Translations under genes and position numbers: made by a program | The notes under the pieces: model-generated | Seen by the model: the letters and a program-made list of their open reading frames with translations, nothing else | Database searches by the model: none | What the model was told of the DNA's origin: nothing | Part shown: positions 15,812 to 22,778 of the stretch, piece by piece | How positions within the stretch are numbered: the stretch's first letter is position 1 | Layout: every line of letters starts with the position of its first letter | From: a virus | Length of the DNA: 58,563 nt | Reading direction: 5' to 3' (one strand) | IMG/VR virus record: IMGVR_UViG_3300046642_000231 | Coordinates: 1-58,563 of that record

Positions 15812-16092
15812 TGGTATGCACATGCCGTTACACCGTAGAATCGCACATGGCGGGATACATGCCAGACAATCCGCCAGACTGTTACCGTACCCTATCCGCT
15901 GCCCATAGTGGGGCACAATGGTGGGCTGACCGATTCCGTGAAGATGACCAGTACAAAGTAACTGGCAATTCTCACGATGGCTATACGGCCATCCGCAATC
16001 CGCAATCCGCATACACACTGCCGTACTACATCAACATCCATGATGTGGGCGAGTGTGGTTGCAACGATTGTAACTGTGAGGATTGCCAGTAA
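15811..16092 (+). CDS. Cys-rich hypothetical early protein
   Basis: A 93-residue protein coupled to the previous gene by TAATG. The C-terminus is very Cys-rich (CGCNDCNCEDCQ), and the N-terminus has another Cys pair (CTCRY), so it could bind zinc or another metal. No known family. A repeated short sequence (atccgcaatccgc) occurs inside it. Confidence 0.6.
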   Translation: MVCTCRYTVESHMAGYMPDNPPDCYRTLSAAHSGAQWWADRFREDDQYKVTGNSHDGYTAIRNPQSAYTLPYYINIHDVGECGCNDCNCEDCQ

Positions 16093-16123
16093 CCTACCAT
16101 CCGCCAATGGGTTAGCTGTCGGG

Positions 16124-16174
16124 AGCGTAGCATTAGCACGGCTAATAATCGGTAGCACAATGCTGCCCTACGCT
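16124..16174 (+). promoter_or_regulatory. Leader hairpin before the 160-residue gene
   Basis: AGCGTAG (16124-16130) pairs with CTACGCT (16168-16174) and the adjacent CATT (16131-16134) with AATG (16159-16162), giving a bulged stem of 11 pairs. The following gene starts ten bases later. The right side contains CCCTACGCTGG (16166-16176), the same 11-mer that occurs as a tandem pair near the putative origin. Confidence 0.45.
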
Positions 16175-16184
16175 GGAAGTAACC

Positions 16185-16667
16185 ATGCCAGCTACCAATC
16201 CGTCCCATGCTAACGGCGAAGTGACCGTAACTCCAGTGGATAAGAATCGTCAGCTATTCCAAGTACCGTTCCATAAGGATAACACCGTAGCACTAACTGC
16301 CCTAGCTAGTGCATACGGTGTCAACGATGCGACAATTGGTCGCCCGTTGACGGTACCGCAGTACTTGCGGACCCTAGCACTAACGGCCATCATGCGTGAT
16401 AACACTGGAGCTGAACTACGCGGGTTCAGCATGGAACTAGAGCACTCACTCGAATCCCGTAATGCCATTCCCAAGGAAATCGCCAATTGGCCCATTGACT
16501 TGCAGCAACGTATCATGGCATTACCTGATGCAGCTACACGCAAGTCTGCTATCGCATTAGTGCAAGCGGAATTCGCCCGCATTGCTATGATGCAATCCGA
16601 TTCTATCCTCTCTGGCATCAGTACCATGATCGCCAGTAACCCCAAGTCCGCTGCCGAGTCCAAGTAA
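16185..16667 (+). CDS. Hypothetical early protein (helical C-terminus)
   Basis: A 160-residue cytosolic protein, not recognised. The N-terminal third is polar; then LFQVPFHKDNTVALTALASAYG, VPQYLRTLALTAIMRDN, and a long helical C-terminus (QQRIMALPDAATRKSAIALV). It could be a small DNA- or RNA-associated protein. Preceded by a hairpin leader and coupled by TAATG to the next gene. Confidence 0.6.
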   Translation: MPATNPSHANGEVTVTPVDKNRQLFQVPFHKDNTVALTALASAYGVNDATIGRPLTVPQYLRTLALTAIMRDNTGAELRGFSMELEHSLESRNAIPKEIANWPIDLQQRIMALPDAATRKSAIALVQAEFARIAMMQSDSILSGISTMIASNPKSAAESK

Positions 16668-16873
16668 TGCGGTACCACGTGGGTCAACATCTGCTAGTAC
16701 CCTGCGACCGTACTAGACTACCCCAATTAGTCAAGATAACGGAGAAAGTACCGCGAGGCTTTTCCTACGTTATCACCCACACGTCATGTACTTGTTGTGT
16801 GACAACCGCAGGACTCGGGGGCAGTACCACGAATTGGTACGCTAACCAGTACATGCACCCCGCAGCCATCTAA
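16667..16873 (+). CDS. Hypothetical small Cys-containing protein
   Basis: A 68-residue protein coupled by TAATG. It begins MRYHVGQHLLVPCDRTRLPQL and has a Cys triplet motif (SCTCCVTT) near the middle; the start resembles a small beta-barrel, but no family is recognised. It is the last gene before the hairpin and the AT-rich origin candidate. Confidence 0.55.
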   Translation: MRYHVGQHLLVPCDRTRLPQLVKITEKVPRGFSYVITHTSCTCCVTTAGLGGSTTNWYANQYMHPAAI

Positions 16874-16902
16874 CCTAGCACGCGCAATCCACAATCACCA
16901 CT

Positions 16903-16936
16903 TAGCCCAGAATGCCCTAAAAAGCATTCTGGGCTA
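16903..16936 (+). terminator. Hairpin terminator after the first small-gene cluster
   Basis: A perfect 13-bp stem (TAGCCCAGAATGC, 16903-16915, with 16924-16936) and an 8-base A-rich loop. It lies 30 bases past the stop of the 68-residue gene. The sequence after it (ttggcgtttcc) is only slightly T-rich, so termination may be partial. Confidence 0.65.
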
Positions 16937-16973
16937 TTGGCGTTTCCATTACAAATCACCACTCAGTCCAGTA

Positions 16974-16995
16974 CCCTACGCTGGCCCTACGCTGG
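16974..16995. repeat. Tandem 11-mer (iteron-like)
   Basis: CCCTACGCTGG occurs twice head-to-tail without a gap. A third copy lies at 16166-16176, upstream. Located just before the AT-rich tract, the pair could be a binding site for an initiator. Confidence 0.5.
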
Positions 16996-17252
16996 CGACC
17001 ACCCACCATACCAGCACCCACAACCTACGCACCCCGCCGTAGCCCACAACCTACCAACTGCTACCTTACTACCACTAACTAGCCACCATAAGTAACTTAC
17101 TTACGTTTAACGGATTAATACATACACAATACTATATAAGGGAAAATAATAAATTTATATTAAATATTCATAAATAAGAGTAATATAAATAATTAGTTTA
17201 TATATCTATAAAATACCTCTATATAGGAAAAGCGCAATCTTAGTCCGTGATA

Positions 17253-17261
17253 TGGTATAAT
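17253..17261 (+). promoter_or_regulatory. Extended -10 promoter candidate
   Basis: TGGTATAAT is a perfect -10 (TATAAT, 17256-17261) with the TGN extension, which can replace a -35 box; no -35 is seen 17 bases upstream. It lies 33 bases before the GTG start at 17295. Confidence 0.5.
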
Positions 17262-17294
17262 ATCCCATTTAACCCGCTGAAAGGAAACTAACCC

Positions 17295-17867
17295 GTGCGC
17301 AACCAACCTGTTACGTACTACGTAAGCTTTGAAGCCCGAGAGTATTACCACGTACAAGCCCGAGAATATGGCTATCGTCGCATACCACGGCGCATAGATG
17401 CAGCTACTACCCTACCACCGGGATACGCACCCTACATGACAGATAGTAACTACGGCATAGCTAACTTCATAGCGGCAATCTCCGAGCTTACCTACGAAGA
17501 TACCCGCGACCCACTATTACAAGCAACGGACTACGCTCGCATTAACTCCAACCCGCCACTAGCACCCTTCTGGTGTGATACCAGTTACCGACGTTATCAG
17601 TGGCGTTTAGCACTATCACCACAAACCCGTGCTAACCTGTTAGCCATATCACAGCGCCATTTAATACTACCAATCGGAGATCACACCATCATTAACGACA
17701 ACACCACAATCAGTTTCGTGCTAGAAGCTATAGGCCAGTACAGCCTAACACCAACTAAACCAATACCAGTAGCCAAGTACAAACATGCCATCAGGTACGA
17801 TGCGGGCTACCCTACTCGGGGTGGGCAGTCATCTTTAACATCGGGCTACTACCTTAAAGTCCAATAA
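17295..17867 (+). CDS. Hypothetical early protein beside the origin candidate
   Basis: A 190-residue protein from GTG at 17295 with an upstream AAAGGAAAC ribosome site. It is rich in Tyr and Arg (AREYYHVQAREYGYRRIPRR), polar, without membrane segments or known motifs. Being the first gene after the AT-rich tract and an extended -10 box, it could be an origin-linked factor, but nothing in the sequence shows a replication initiator domain. Confidence 0.6.
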   Translation: MRNQPVTYYVSFEAREYYHVQAREYGYRRIPRRIDAATTLPPGYAPYMTDSNYGIANFIAAISELTYEDTRDPLLQATDYARINSNPPLAPFWCDTSYRRYQWRLALSPQTRANLLAISQRHLILPIGDHTIINDNTTISFVLEAIGQYSLTPTKPIPVAKYKHAIRYDAGYPTRGGQSSLTSGYYLKVQ

Positions 17868-17882
17868 CTATCGGAGGATACT

Positions 17883-18344
17883 ATGGGTCGCAGAGCACTA
17901 AGCGGACCACCAGAAGATGACTACCAGCACCCTACTGCATGGCGTTACCCGCAGCTACGCGCTGACATCCGACGCCAGGTATTCCTACTAAAGGAACATG
18001 TCTCACTATTAACCATTGATGATACCGCTGCTCAAGTCCTAGGCATTCCCGCACAATGGGTTTACCTGGTACGTGTGAGTGAGCCACTGCCCGATGTACT
18101 CATACCCGATACCTATTGGAAACGCTGTGCTGAGGCACTACGAGTCAAAGGTCGTCCACGTATTTATGGCCCACCACCAGGTACTAGCACCATCCCACTA
18201 GAGTACCACTACCGCTATTTAACTACCGAGCGCCCCGCCAGGTGTATGAGCATCATAGCATTTAGTCACTCACAGCCACGTAACTATAAGCCGCTCCCGA
18301 GTCCATTCCTACACCCCACTACCTACCAACAAGCTCCGAGCTAA
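17883..18344 (+). CDS. Hypothetical early protein
   Basis: A 153-residue protein with a good ribosome site (CGGAGG, seven bases from ATG). Middle part is helical and acidic/basic mixed (LRADIRRQVFLLKEHVSLLTI), later part Pro-rich (GPPPGTSTIPLEYHY). No family recognised. It forms a two-gene unit with the preceding gene, closed by a GC-rich hairpin. Confidence 0.6.
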   Translation: MGRRALSGPPEDDYQHPTAWRYPQLRADIRRQVFLLKEHVSLLTIDDTAAQVLGIPAQWVYLVRVSEPLPDVLIPDTYWKRCAEALRVKGRPRIYGPPPGTSTIPLEYHYRYLTTERPARCMSIIAFSHSQPRNYKPLPSPFLHPTTYQQAPS

Positions 18345-18387
18345 TATCTAACCCACTCCTACCAATAGCACACTGCTACCATGCGTC

Positions 18388-18413
18388 CGGGGAGCGCTGC
18401 GCTGGGCCCCCCG
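18388..18413 (+). terminator. GC-rich hairpin after the two-gene unit
   Basis: CGGGG (18388-18392) with CCCCG (18409-18413) and an inner AGCG/CGCT stem; a short T-rich stretch (gattttaac) follows about ten bases later. Likely an intrinsic terminator, with some doubt about the U tract. Confidence 0.5.
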
Positions 18414-18650
18414 TGTGCAAGTCGATTTTAACTCCAAAAGATCAAAACTAAAATGCACAACAATGCACCGCTGCCCGAGTCACTTGCAATATAAAAGTGT
18501 TTTCCTTTTATATAGGGCAGCAAACCACGGGCCATCCAGCAAACGTCGCCCACAGTGGCCCCGTAGCCCCGGAGAATTGACACTGGGCCCATGCCACAAC
18601 TGGCCCCAAGCTGCCCGAACGGACCCAACCATACCCCTACCGTGCTACCG

Positions 18651-18680
18651 TTGCATGGATATGCCCACATCGGATATAAT
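18651..18680 (+). promoter_or_regulatory. Sigma70-like promoter candidate
   Basis: TTGCAT, 18 bases, TATAAT (perfect -10). The expected start near 18687 leaves a 60-base leader containing the 11-bp palindrome. Confidence 0.5.
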
Positions 18681-18699
18681 GCCCGCAGATACCCGGGCC

Positions 18700-18724
18700 A
18701 CTGCTAGTATACAATACTAGCAGT
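18700..18724. promoter_or_regulatory. 11-bp palindromic operator or attenuator candidate
   Basis: ACTGCTAGTAT and its exact complement separated by ACA. Dyad symmetry of this length just downstream of a promoter fits a dimeric repressor site; as RNA it would form a stable hairpin in the leader. Confidence 0.55.
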
Positions 18725-18748
18725 GAGTAACTAATAGGAGTAACTAAC

Positions 18749-18907
18749 GTGCGTACCTGCAACCAACTAGCAACCCAGTGGGAACAGTGGCAGCACATCG
18801 TAGACCTATTATTCCGCGAGCTACTGCTACAGCCCGACGAAGCTATTGCTGATACGCTTAGCGAGTGCTGTAACATTGCCATCGCGCAGCGTAATAGGAG
18901 TAACTAA
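18749..18907 (+). CDS. Hypothetical 52-residue protein (GTG start)
   Basis: GTG at 18749 follows AGGAGTAACTAAC, the block's standard ribosome-site cassette. The 52-residue product is helical (ATQWEQWQHIVDLLFRELLLQ) with three Cys residues and ends in QRNRSN. It overlaps the next gene by TAATG. Unknown function; its place directly behind the palindromic promoter could fit a regulatory peptide. Confidence 0.6.
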   Translation: MRTCNQLATQWEQWQHIVDLLFRELLLQPDEAIADTLSECCNIAIAQRNRSN

Positions 18908-19089
18908 TGCCACGACACGGTTGGCTAGTAAGTTGGGCGCACAATGGCAAGTCACTACCACTAGCATTCTTCCCTCACTACGATGGTACTACGTCCGAAG
19001 CTACCAACTGGGCAGCATGTGCTAGGTTCCTAGCTGATTACACCCACCCATTCTACGCAACTGCTATCTACGTACAGGAGTGCAACTAA
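18907..19089 (+). CDS. Hypothetical 60-residue early protein
   Basis: Starts with ATG in AGGAGTAACTAATG. The protein (MPRHGWLVSWAHNGKSLPLA...) has aromatic residues and a short helix (ATNWAACARFLADYT), no known motif. Ends overlapping the next gene (TAATG). Confidence 0.55.
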   Translation: MPRHGWLVSWAHNGKSLPLAFFPHYDGTTSEATNWAACARFLADYTHPFYATAIYVQECN

Positions 19090-19448
19090 TGCGAACCCCA
19101 CCGATGGAGCACAACACCGACGTTAACCCCCACAGTGGCTTAGACCACGACAGCTACCTGCAATCAATTGGTTACAAGGAAGCAATGCAGATGTGGTCAC
19201 GACAAGTAGCTATGATTAACAGCTACGTGGCTACGTGGCCTAAGAATGATTTGTACCGACAGCAAATGCCCCGTATGAAGGGACGCGAGCGGTACTGGCG
19301 TAACAAGCTCGATACCATCATCCGAGAGCATAGTTGTCACAAGTGCAACCGTTGGACTGGTACTCATTACCTACATGCTGATAACATGTGGTCCAGTCAA
19401 CAAGCTAAGCCCGAGTACGTGTGTGACCACTGCTTAGCCAATCACTAG
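19089..19448 (+). CDS. Putative zinc-binding early protein
   Basis: A 119-residue protein; ATG at 19089 is chosen because AGGAG lies nine bases before it. The first 80 residues are helical (YKEAMQMWSRQVAMINSYV, YRQQMPRMKGRERYWRNKL). The last 35 hold CHKC and CDHC pairs with a His between, a likely zinc finger. No specific family; possibly nucleic-acid binding. Confidence 0.6.
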   Translation: MRTPPMEHNTDVNPHSGLDHDSYLQSIGYKEAMQMWSRQVAMINSYVATWPKNDLYRQQMPRMKGRERYWRNKLDTIIREHSCHKCNRWTGTHYLHADNMWSSQQAKPEYVCDHCLANH

Positions 19449-19454
19449 CAGAGC

Positions 19455-19529
19455 ACACGCACCCACGCTACAACCCAGTAGTGCCAGGGTGCGTGTAATG
19501 CGGCAGGGATCGTTGCAAGCCCGATCCTA
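19455..19529 (+). terminator. Double hairpin between small genes
   Basis: A perfect 10-bp stem ACACGCACCC (19455-19464) with GGGTGCGTGT (19487-19496), then a second stem GGATCG/CGATCC around 19505-19529. The first begins six bases after the preceding stop. It could be a terminator, a processing site, or a leader for the next gene. Confidence 0.5.
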
Positions 19530-19553
19530 ATACTTACCGCATGGAGTACCTCA

Positions 19554-20030
19554 GTGTACACCACACGTCAGCTTAAAGAGGAACTACGCGATGGCCAGTA
19601 CGCATGGCCAGGGAGTTACGAGCGCACTTACGTTACGTCTGATGGCGAAGTCCTATGCCACACTTGCGTGCTAGCCAACCTACGCACCATCTTCACCGCT
19701 ATGCGTGATCCCTGCGACACTAGCGGTTGGCGCATTGAAGGGTGCCAATCAACGGAGTACCAGGAAGAATACGAAGCACTCTACTGCGCACACTGCAATC
19801 GTACCATTACCGAGCAAACCGAACCCAACGTTGACGGTGGTGATATTACCACCGAAGATTACCACACCTTTTACCAGTACGGTAAGTTTGCTGCCTACGT
19901 ACCAGACGACGTTGATTGGCAACCCGTGCTACGTATGCACATGGAGTTAACATCGTATTATCCTAGTGTGTGGCATTGCAGCGATCACGGTAACTGGACC
20001 TTACTCAACGCGCAGGAAGATGCAGCATAG
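19554..20030 (+). CDS. Putative zinc-binding protein of a phage-typical kind
   Basis: A 158-residue protein from GTG at 19554 (GGAG eight bases before). It has CHTC near residue 32 and CAHC near residue 78, a pattern seen in small phage proteins that read SDGEVLCHTC. Other parts are polar with a Trp/Tyr-rich end (YYPSVWHCSDHGNWTLL). Likely binds zinc; its target is unknown. Confidence 0.6.
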   Translation: MYTTRQLKEELRDGQYAWPGSYERTYVTSDGEVLCHTCVLANLRTIFTAMRDPCDTSGWRIEGCQSTEYQEEYEALYCAHCNRTITEQTEPNVDGGDITTEDYHTFYQYGKFAAYVPDDVDWQPVLRMHMELTSYYPSVWHCSDHGNWTLLNAQEDAA

Positions 20031-20073
20031 TGCAGAGTGATGCCAACCACAACAAGTATGGAGATGTAGACTA

Positions 20074-20715
20074 ATGACCCGTACCAACGTACCAACCAAC
20101 TACTGGCAAGCTGATACCCTGTACAAGTCCCGCCGCAACGACGGCCGTTACTACAAGCGGCTATCTACCAACCTCAAGCTGCAATCAACCAATAGCTACA
20201 CTTACGGTGAGGGTATCGAGCTTATTCTGTACTCCACGCCAGTAGTTACATTCTGGCAAAACAACTACATCACCCTACGTCACAACGGCTGGACTACTAC
20301 TACTACCAGCAAGGTTATCAACGCGGCCCTACGCGACACTCCACTCCGCGTAGGTAGCAACGGTAAGCGTCCATCCCCCGACTGGGTGGTGTATGGCACG
20401 CAACACACTGCCGAGCAAGTCATGCCGCGCCGACGTTGTATGTCGTGCAACGGTAATGGTAACGGCCATGTAGAGTACCATACCGATTGGCAACAACGCC
20501 CCTTTAAATCCATCCGCAAGTACGTACCATCCTCGTACCCGTGCTACCGCTGTGATGGTAGTGGCTACGTAACACCCACCCGCCAAGCTAACCCACTATT
20601 TATCACTCCAATCACTCTCGACACCGACGGTAACATCTACTCCGAGTGGACCTACGACGACCCCACCATTGCCACAGCCACGCCCGAGGTAGTACCAACA
20701 CTCGCCACTGCTTAG
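20074..20715 (+). CDS. Protein with DnaJ-type zinc fingers
   Basis: A 213-residue protein. Residues 1-115 are unrecognised, polar and Thr-rich. Residues about 121-170 carry two CxxCxGxG motifs (CMSCNGNG and CYRCDGSG), the zinc-binding repeats of DnaJ-like proteins, here without a J domain. The end is Thr/Pro/Ala-rich. It is followed by a UUCG-loop hairpin, closing this transcription unit. A nucleic-acid or protein-binding accessory role is likely. Confidence 0.65.
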   Translation: MTRTNVPTNYWQADTLYKSRRNDGRYYKRLSTNLKLQSTNSYTYGEGIELILYSTPVVTFWQNNYITLRHNGWTTTTTSKVINAALRDTPLRVGSNGKRPSPDWVVYGTQHTAEQVMPRRRCMSCNGNGNGHVEYHTDWQQRPFKSIRKYVPSSYPCYRCDGSGYVTPTRQANPLFITPITLDTDGNIYSEWTYDDPTIATATPEVVPTLATA

Positions 20716-20734
20716 TGCCCGACCCGCTTATTAG

Positions 20735-20765
20735 CTAAGTCCGCCGCTATTCGTAGCGGCCTTAG
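20735..20765 (+). terminator. Hairpin with UUCG tetraloop
   Basis: GCCGCTA (20743-20749), loop TTCG, TAGCGGC (20754-20760), flanked by CTAAG/CTTAG which lengthens the stem with a small bulge. UUCG loops are especially stable. It lies 20 bases past the stop of the zinc-finger gene. Confidence 0.7.
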
Positions 20766-20797
20766 TGGTTAGGTATACTAGCCAATAGGAGAATGCA

Positions 20798-20956
20798 ATG
20801 CCAACTGAGTTAGGATTATCTGTGCCATTGTCTCGTGCTAGAGCCCAGCAACGGCAGGTTAAGCGATACAGACCTAGTGCTAACGCACCAGCTAAGAAGC
20901 TGCGTGCTGCACGCAAGGTAGAGCGTCAGAATCGTAAGCGTGGGAGGAATAACTAA
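20798..20956 (+). CDS. Small, very basic protein
   Basis: A 52-residue protein from ATG at 20798, with AGGAG about seven bases before. Sixteen residues are Arg or Lys and only two are acidic (VKRYRP, AKKLRAARKVERQNRKRGRNN-type end), so it probably binds nucleic acid, or ribosomes, or neutralises another acidic partner. A TATACT box lies just upstream (20774-20779), right after the UUCG hairpin, so it may begin a new unit. It overlaps the next gene by TAATG. Confidence 0.6.
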   Translation: MPTELGLSVPLSRARAQQRQVKRYRPSANAPAKKLRAARKVERQNRKRGRNN

Positions 20957-21276
20957 TGTCTGTAACTCGTGAGCAAGCCCTAGATCATACCTGTGCACTA
21001 CACGGCGATGGTTGTACGTTTACGGTAGGCCCGCGTGGCGGTACCAAGATCCACTTGTACGAAGTGCGTAGGAATGGTATGCCTCAGACGTGGGTTACTC
21101 GTCCTAACGACTTCCGTCAGCCCATGAAGTATGGGCTTAAGGGCACCTACCAGCTTACACCCTACAACGCCAACCAACACCACACCGCTGCCGATTGCCC
21201 CGCACTGCGTGCCATGCACGAGTACGAGGAAGCAATGGCTAATGAACTAGCTACCAAAATGGCCGGGGTGAGTTAA
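20956..21276 (+). CDS. Hypothetical early protein
   Basis: A 106-residue protein with a strong ribosome site (GGGAGGAATAACTAATG). Two Cys residues (CALHGDGC) near the N-terminus and one near the end; middle is beta-type (KIHLYEVRRNGMPQTWV). C-terminal helix is acidic (MHEYEEAMANELATKM). No family recognised. Confidence 0.55.
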   Translation: MSVTREQALDHTCALHGDGCTFTVGPRGGTKIHLYEVRRNGMPQTWVTRPNDFRQPMKYGLKGTYQLTPYNANQHHTAADCPALRAMHEYEEAMANELATKMAGVS

Positions 21277-21282
21277 CCAACT

Positions 21283-21522
21283 ATGTACAACAACGACATA
21301 CCAGAGTGGCGCACGGTAGCACCCTACGTCAAGCCTGACATCGGTACTATCTGGAAAACCAACCTGATAGTATCCCACAAGTACGAACCCAACCGTGTAG
21401 TAACACGCACCGATACCCACAACGTGTACTTTACGTGGGAGCATGACCCCAGCTACCTAGAGCACAAAGCTAGCCGCTACTACTGGACTCGTTACATGAC
21501 ACAAGTACCACAGGAGGTTTAA
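21283..21522 (+). CDS. Hypothetical 79-residue early protein
   Basis: A polar, Tyr- and Trp-rich protein (MYNNDIPEWRTVAPYVKPDIG...). No motif. It follows six bases after the preceding stop and carries an AGGAGG ribosome site for the next gene in its last codons. Confidence 0.55.
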   Translation: MYNNDIPEWRTVAPYVKPDIGTIWKTNLIVSHKYEPNRVVTRTDTHNVYFTWEHDPSYLEHKASRYYWTRYMTQVPQEV

Positions 21523-21526
21523 CCAA

Positions 21527-21709
21527 GTGAGCTATGATTACAAGTTTAGTTACCATTACCGGGGCAGCCATTCACCCGTGGTTAAGATCGTTACTGCACA
21601 GAGCATCCGAGACGCATGGCATATGTCCTTCACACGTGCTATGGATAGCTTCGGTGAAGCTCTAGAGTCCATTGTGTTTATTGGGTTAGTAGTGGAGGAA
21701 GATCAATGA
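21527..21709 (+). CDS. Hypothetical 60-residue early protein (GTG start)
   Basis: GTG at 21527 with AGGAGG nine bases before. Beta-type N-terminus (YDYKFSYHYRG) then a helix (IRDAWHMSFTRAMDSFGEALE) and an acidic end (VVEEDQ), the shape of small phage proteins that form compact alpha/beta folds. Function unknown. Its stop overlaps the next start (ATGA). Confidence 0.55.
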   Translation: MSYDYKFSYHYRGSHSPVVKIVTAQSIRDAWHMSFTRAMDSFGEALESIVFIGLVVEEDQ

Positions 21710-21858
21710 ACCCCACACAAGCCCATGAGTTAGTGTGCGGTGCTGCCAACGTGGTGTGCACCACCACCGATAGTGCCTACGCCCTGCTAGGCATTGCAGC
21801 ACTGCTAGGCGCACTGGCTTACGCCTGGTTCGATTCAGTCACCAACCACAACCATTAG
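21706..21858 (+). CDS. Small membrane protein (one helix)
   Basis: A 50-residue protein whose ATG overlaps the previous stop (ATGA). Residues 25-43 (AYALLGIAALLGALAYAWF) form one strong transmembrane helix. The N-terminal part has two Cys residues. Small inner-membrane peptides in early phage blocks often interfere with host processes; its role cannot be read from sequence. Confidence 0.6.
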   Translation: MNPTQAHELVCGAANVVCTTTDSAYALLGIAALLGALAYAWFDSVTNHNH

Positions 21859-21875
21859 CACGAAAGGCTACCACT

Positions 21876-22073
21876 ATGCTACGCCCAGCCCAAGTACGCT
21901 ACCTCATAGCTGACTGCTATGACATGTGGCACTACTGGACCCAGTACGCCACGCAGCATCCAATCATTGCACCATTCTGCCGTGGTAATGCTAAAGCATA
22001 CCAACACATGTACTGGGATTTACTCCTAATGACTGACAACACCGAATACTACCAGCACGGCAACGGGGATTGA
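21876..22073 (+). CDS. Hypothetical 65-residue early protein
   Basis: Rich in Tyr, Trp and His (CYDMWHYWTQYATQHP), helical, no known motif. ATG at 21876 is preceded by GAAAGG. Stands 17 bases after the membrane peptide gene and is followed by a small gap with the standard AGGAGTAACTAATG cassette. Confidence 0.55.
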   Translation: MLRPAQVRYLIADCYDMWHYWTQYATQHPIIAPFCRGNAKAYQHMYWDLLLMTDNTEYYQHGNGD

Positions 22074-22101
22074 TGTTAGTAACACAGCACAGGAGTAACT
22101 A

Positions 22102-22350
22102 ATGCGTAGTTTAGGCTCATACGCAGTAACCCACCGTACCGATGGTCATATAGGCTACGTGATTGGTATACAATCCCAAACGTGGGGTGAGGGGCTACTA
22201 CCACCATTCGTAGCAGTGCACTACGTAGCTGGACTCAGCCGCAAGTGTGCTACCGAGCAAGAAGCTACTGACTTCATCAACACCATTCAAGCCCGCCTAG
22301 ATGCAGCTATCGTCAACGTGGTAAACCAACTAACAGGGGAGCAGCCTTAA
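22102..22350 (+). CDS. Hypothetical early protein
   Basis: An 82-residue protein introduced by AGGAGTAACTAATG. Beta-type first half (GYVIGIQSQTWGEGLLPPFVAVHYV) and a C-terminal helix (EQEATDFINTIQARLDAAIVNVV). No family recognised; couples to the next gene by TAATG. Confidence 0.55.
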   Translation: MRSLGSYAVTHRTDGHIGYVIGIQSQTWGEGLLPPFVAVHYVAGLSRKCATEQEATDFINTIQARLDAAIVNVVNQLTGEQP

Positions 22351-22778
22351 TGTACAACACACGCCCCACCGATATTCCACCACCTAGCTACTACGAACCC
22401 AATGACTCCTACAACCCCGACGTAGAGTTCTCGTTTACTCGTACCGTCAAGCACACACGCATACCACACAAGTGCACTGCGTGCCAGCACACCATTCCAC
22501 CCAACAGCGCAACCACTACCACGTTCGAGCGCGTAGAAGGCACCACCTACCAACTACGTACCTGCACTGGCATCAACTCACCACTGGCCTACAACTGCAA
22601 CATCATAGCTGGTCCCATCGGTCGTACTGGCTACTTAGTAATAGGTGACGATAGTGTAGCCTACTTCCCACAAGTGTACACGTCCCACGCCACTTGGCAC
22701 GCAGCCACTCTAGCGACCTTAACCTACGACCCCAACCTAGTACCAATCAGTTACGAGAACCGGAGGATTTATGGGTAA
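22350..22778 (+). CDS. Hypothetical protein with a CxxC zinc-like motif
   Basis: A 142-residue protein with CTACQHTIPPNS near residue 42 and further Cys residues around 74 and 84, probably a structural zinc site. Pro/Tyr-rich N-terminus. Function unknown. Its ribosome site lies at the end of the preceding gene (AGGGGAGCAG) and its end overlaps the start of the next gene. Confidence 0.55.
   Translation: MYNTRPTDIPPPSYYEPNDSYNPDVEFSFTRTVKHTRIPHKCTACQHTIPPNSATTTTFERVEGTTYQLRTCTGINSPLAYNCNIIAGPIGRTGYLVIGDDSVAYFPQVYTSHATWHAATLATLTYDPNLVPISYENRRIYG

Larger units (their letters stand above)
16893..17262. other. Candidate replication origin (direct repeats, C-rich tract, AT-rich unwinding element)
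   Basis: This gap of about 420 bases has no gene. It holds an imperfect 18-bp direct repeat (AATCACCACT-AG-CCAG at 16893-16910 and 16954-16971), a perfect tandem pair of the 11-mer CCCTACGCTGG (16974-16995), a direct repeat CCCACAACCTAC (17017-17028, 17043-17054) in a pyrimidine-rich strand, and then an extremely AT-rich stretch: only 10 of 80 bases at 17141-17220 are G or C, in a genome of roughly even composition. Repeats next to an AT-rich unwinding element is the classic origin layout. Activity is inferred. Confidence 0.55.
18414..18748 (+). promoter_or_regulatory. Regulatory gap with promoter and palindromic operator candidate
   Basis: No gene was accepted in these 335 bases. An AT-rich inverted repeat ATATAAAAG/CTTTTATAT lies at 18489-18513. 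A promoter-like pair TTGCAT (18651-18656) and TATAAT (18675-18680) with an 18-base spacer follows. Then comes a perfect 11-bp inverted repeat with a 3-base centre at 18700-18724 (ACTGCTAGTAT aca ATACTAGCAGT), just past the expected start of transcription, and finally the AGGAG site of the GTG gene at 18749. The layout suggests a repressible promoter. Confidence 0.5.

Noticed and set aside
17017-17054. CCCACAACCTAC pair as a CRISPR-like repeat
   Set aside because: Only two short copies; better read as part of the origin-like repeats.
18577-18582. Perfect TTGACA in the 18.4-18.7 kb gap
   Set aside because: No -10-like sequence 16-18 bases downstream.
18415-18720. Open frames on both strands in the 18.4-18.7 kb gap
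   Set aside because: No ribosome site, low-quality sequence, and they cover a promoter and inverted repeats.
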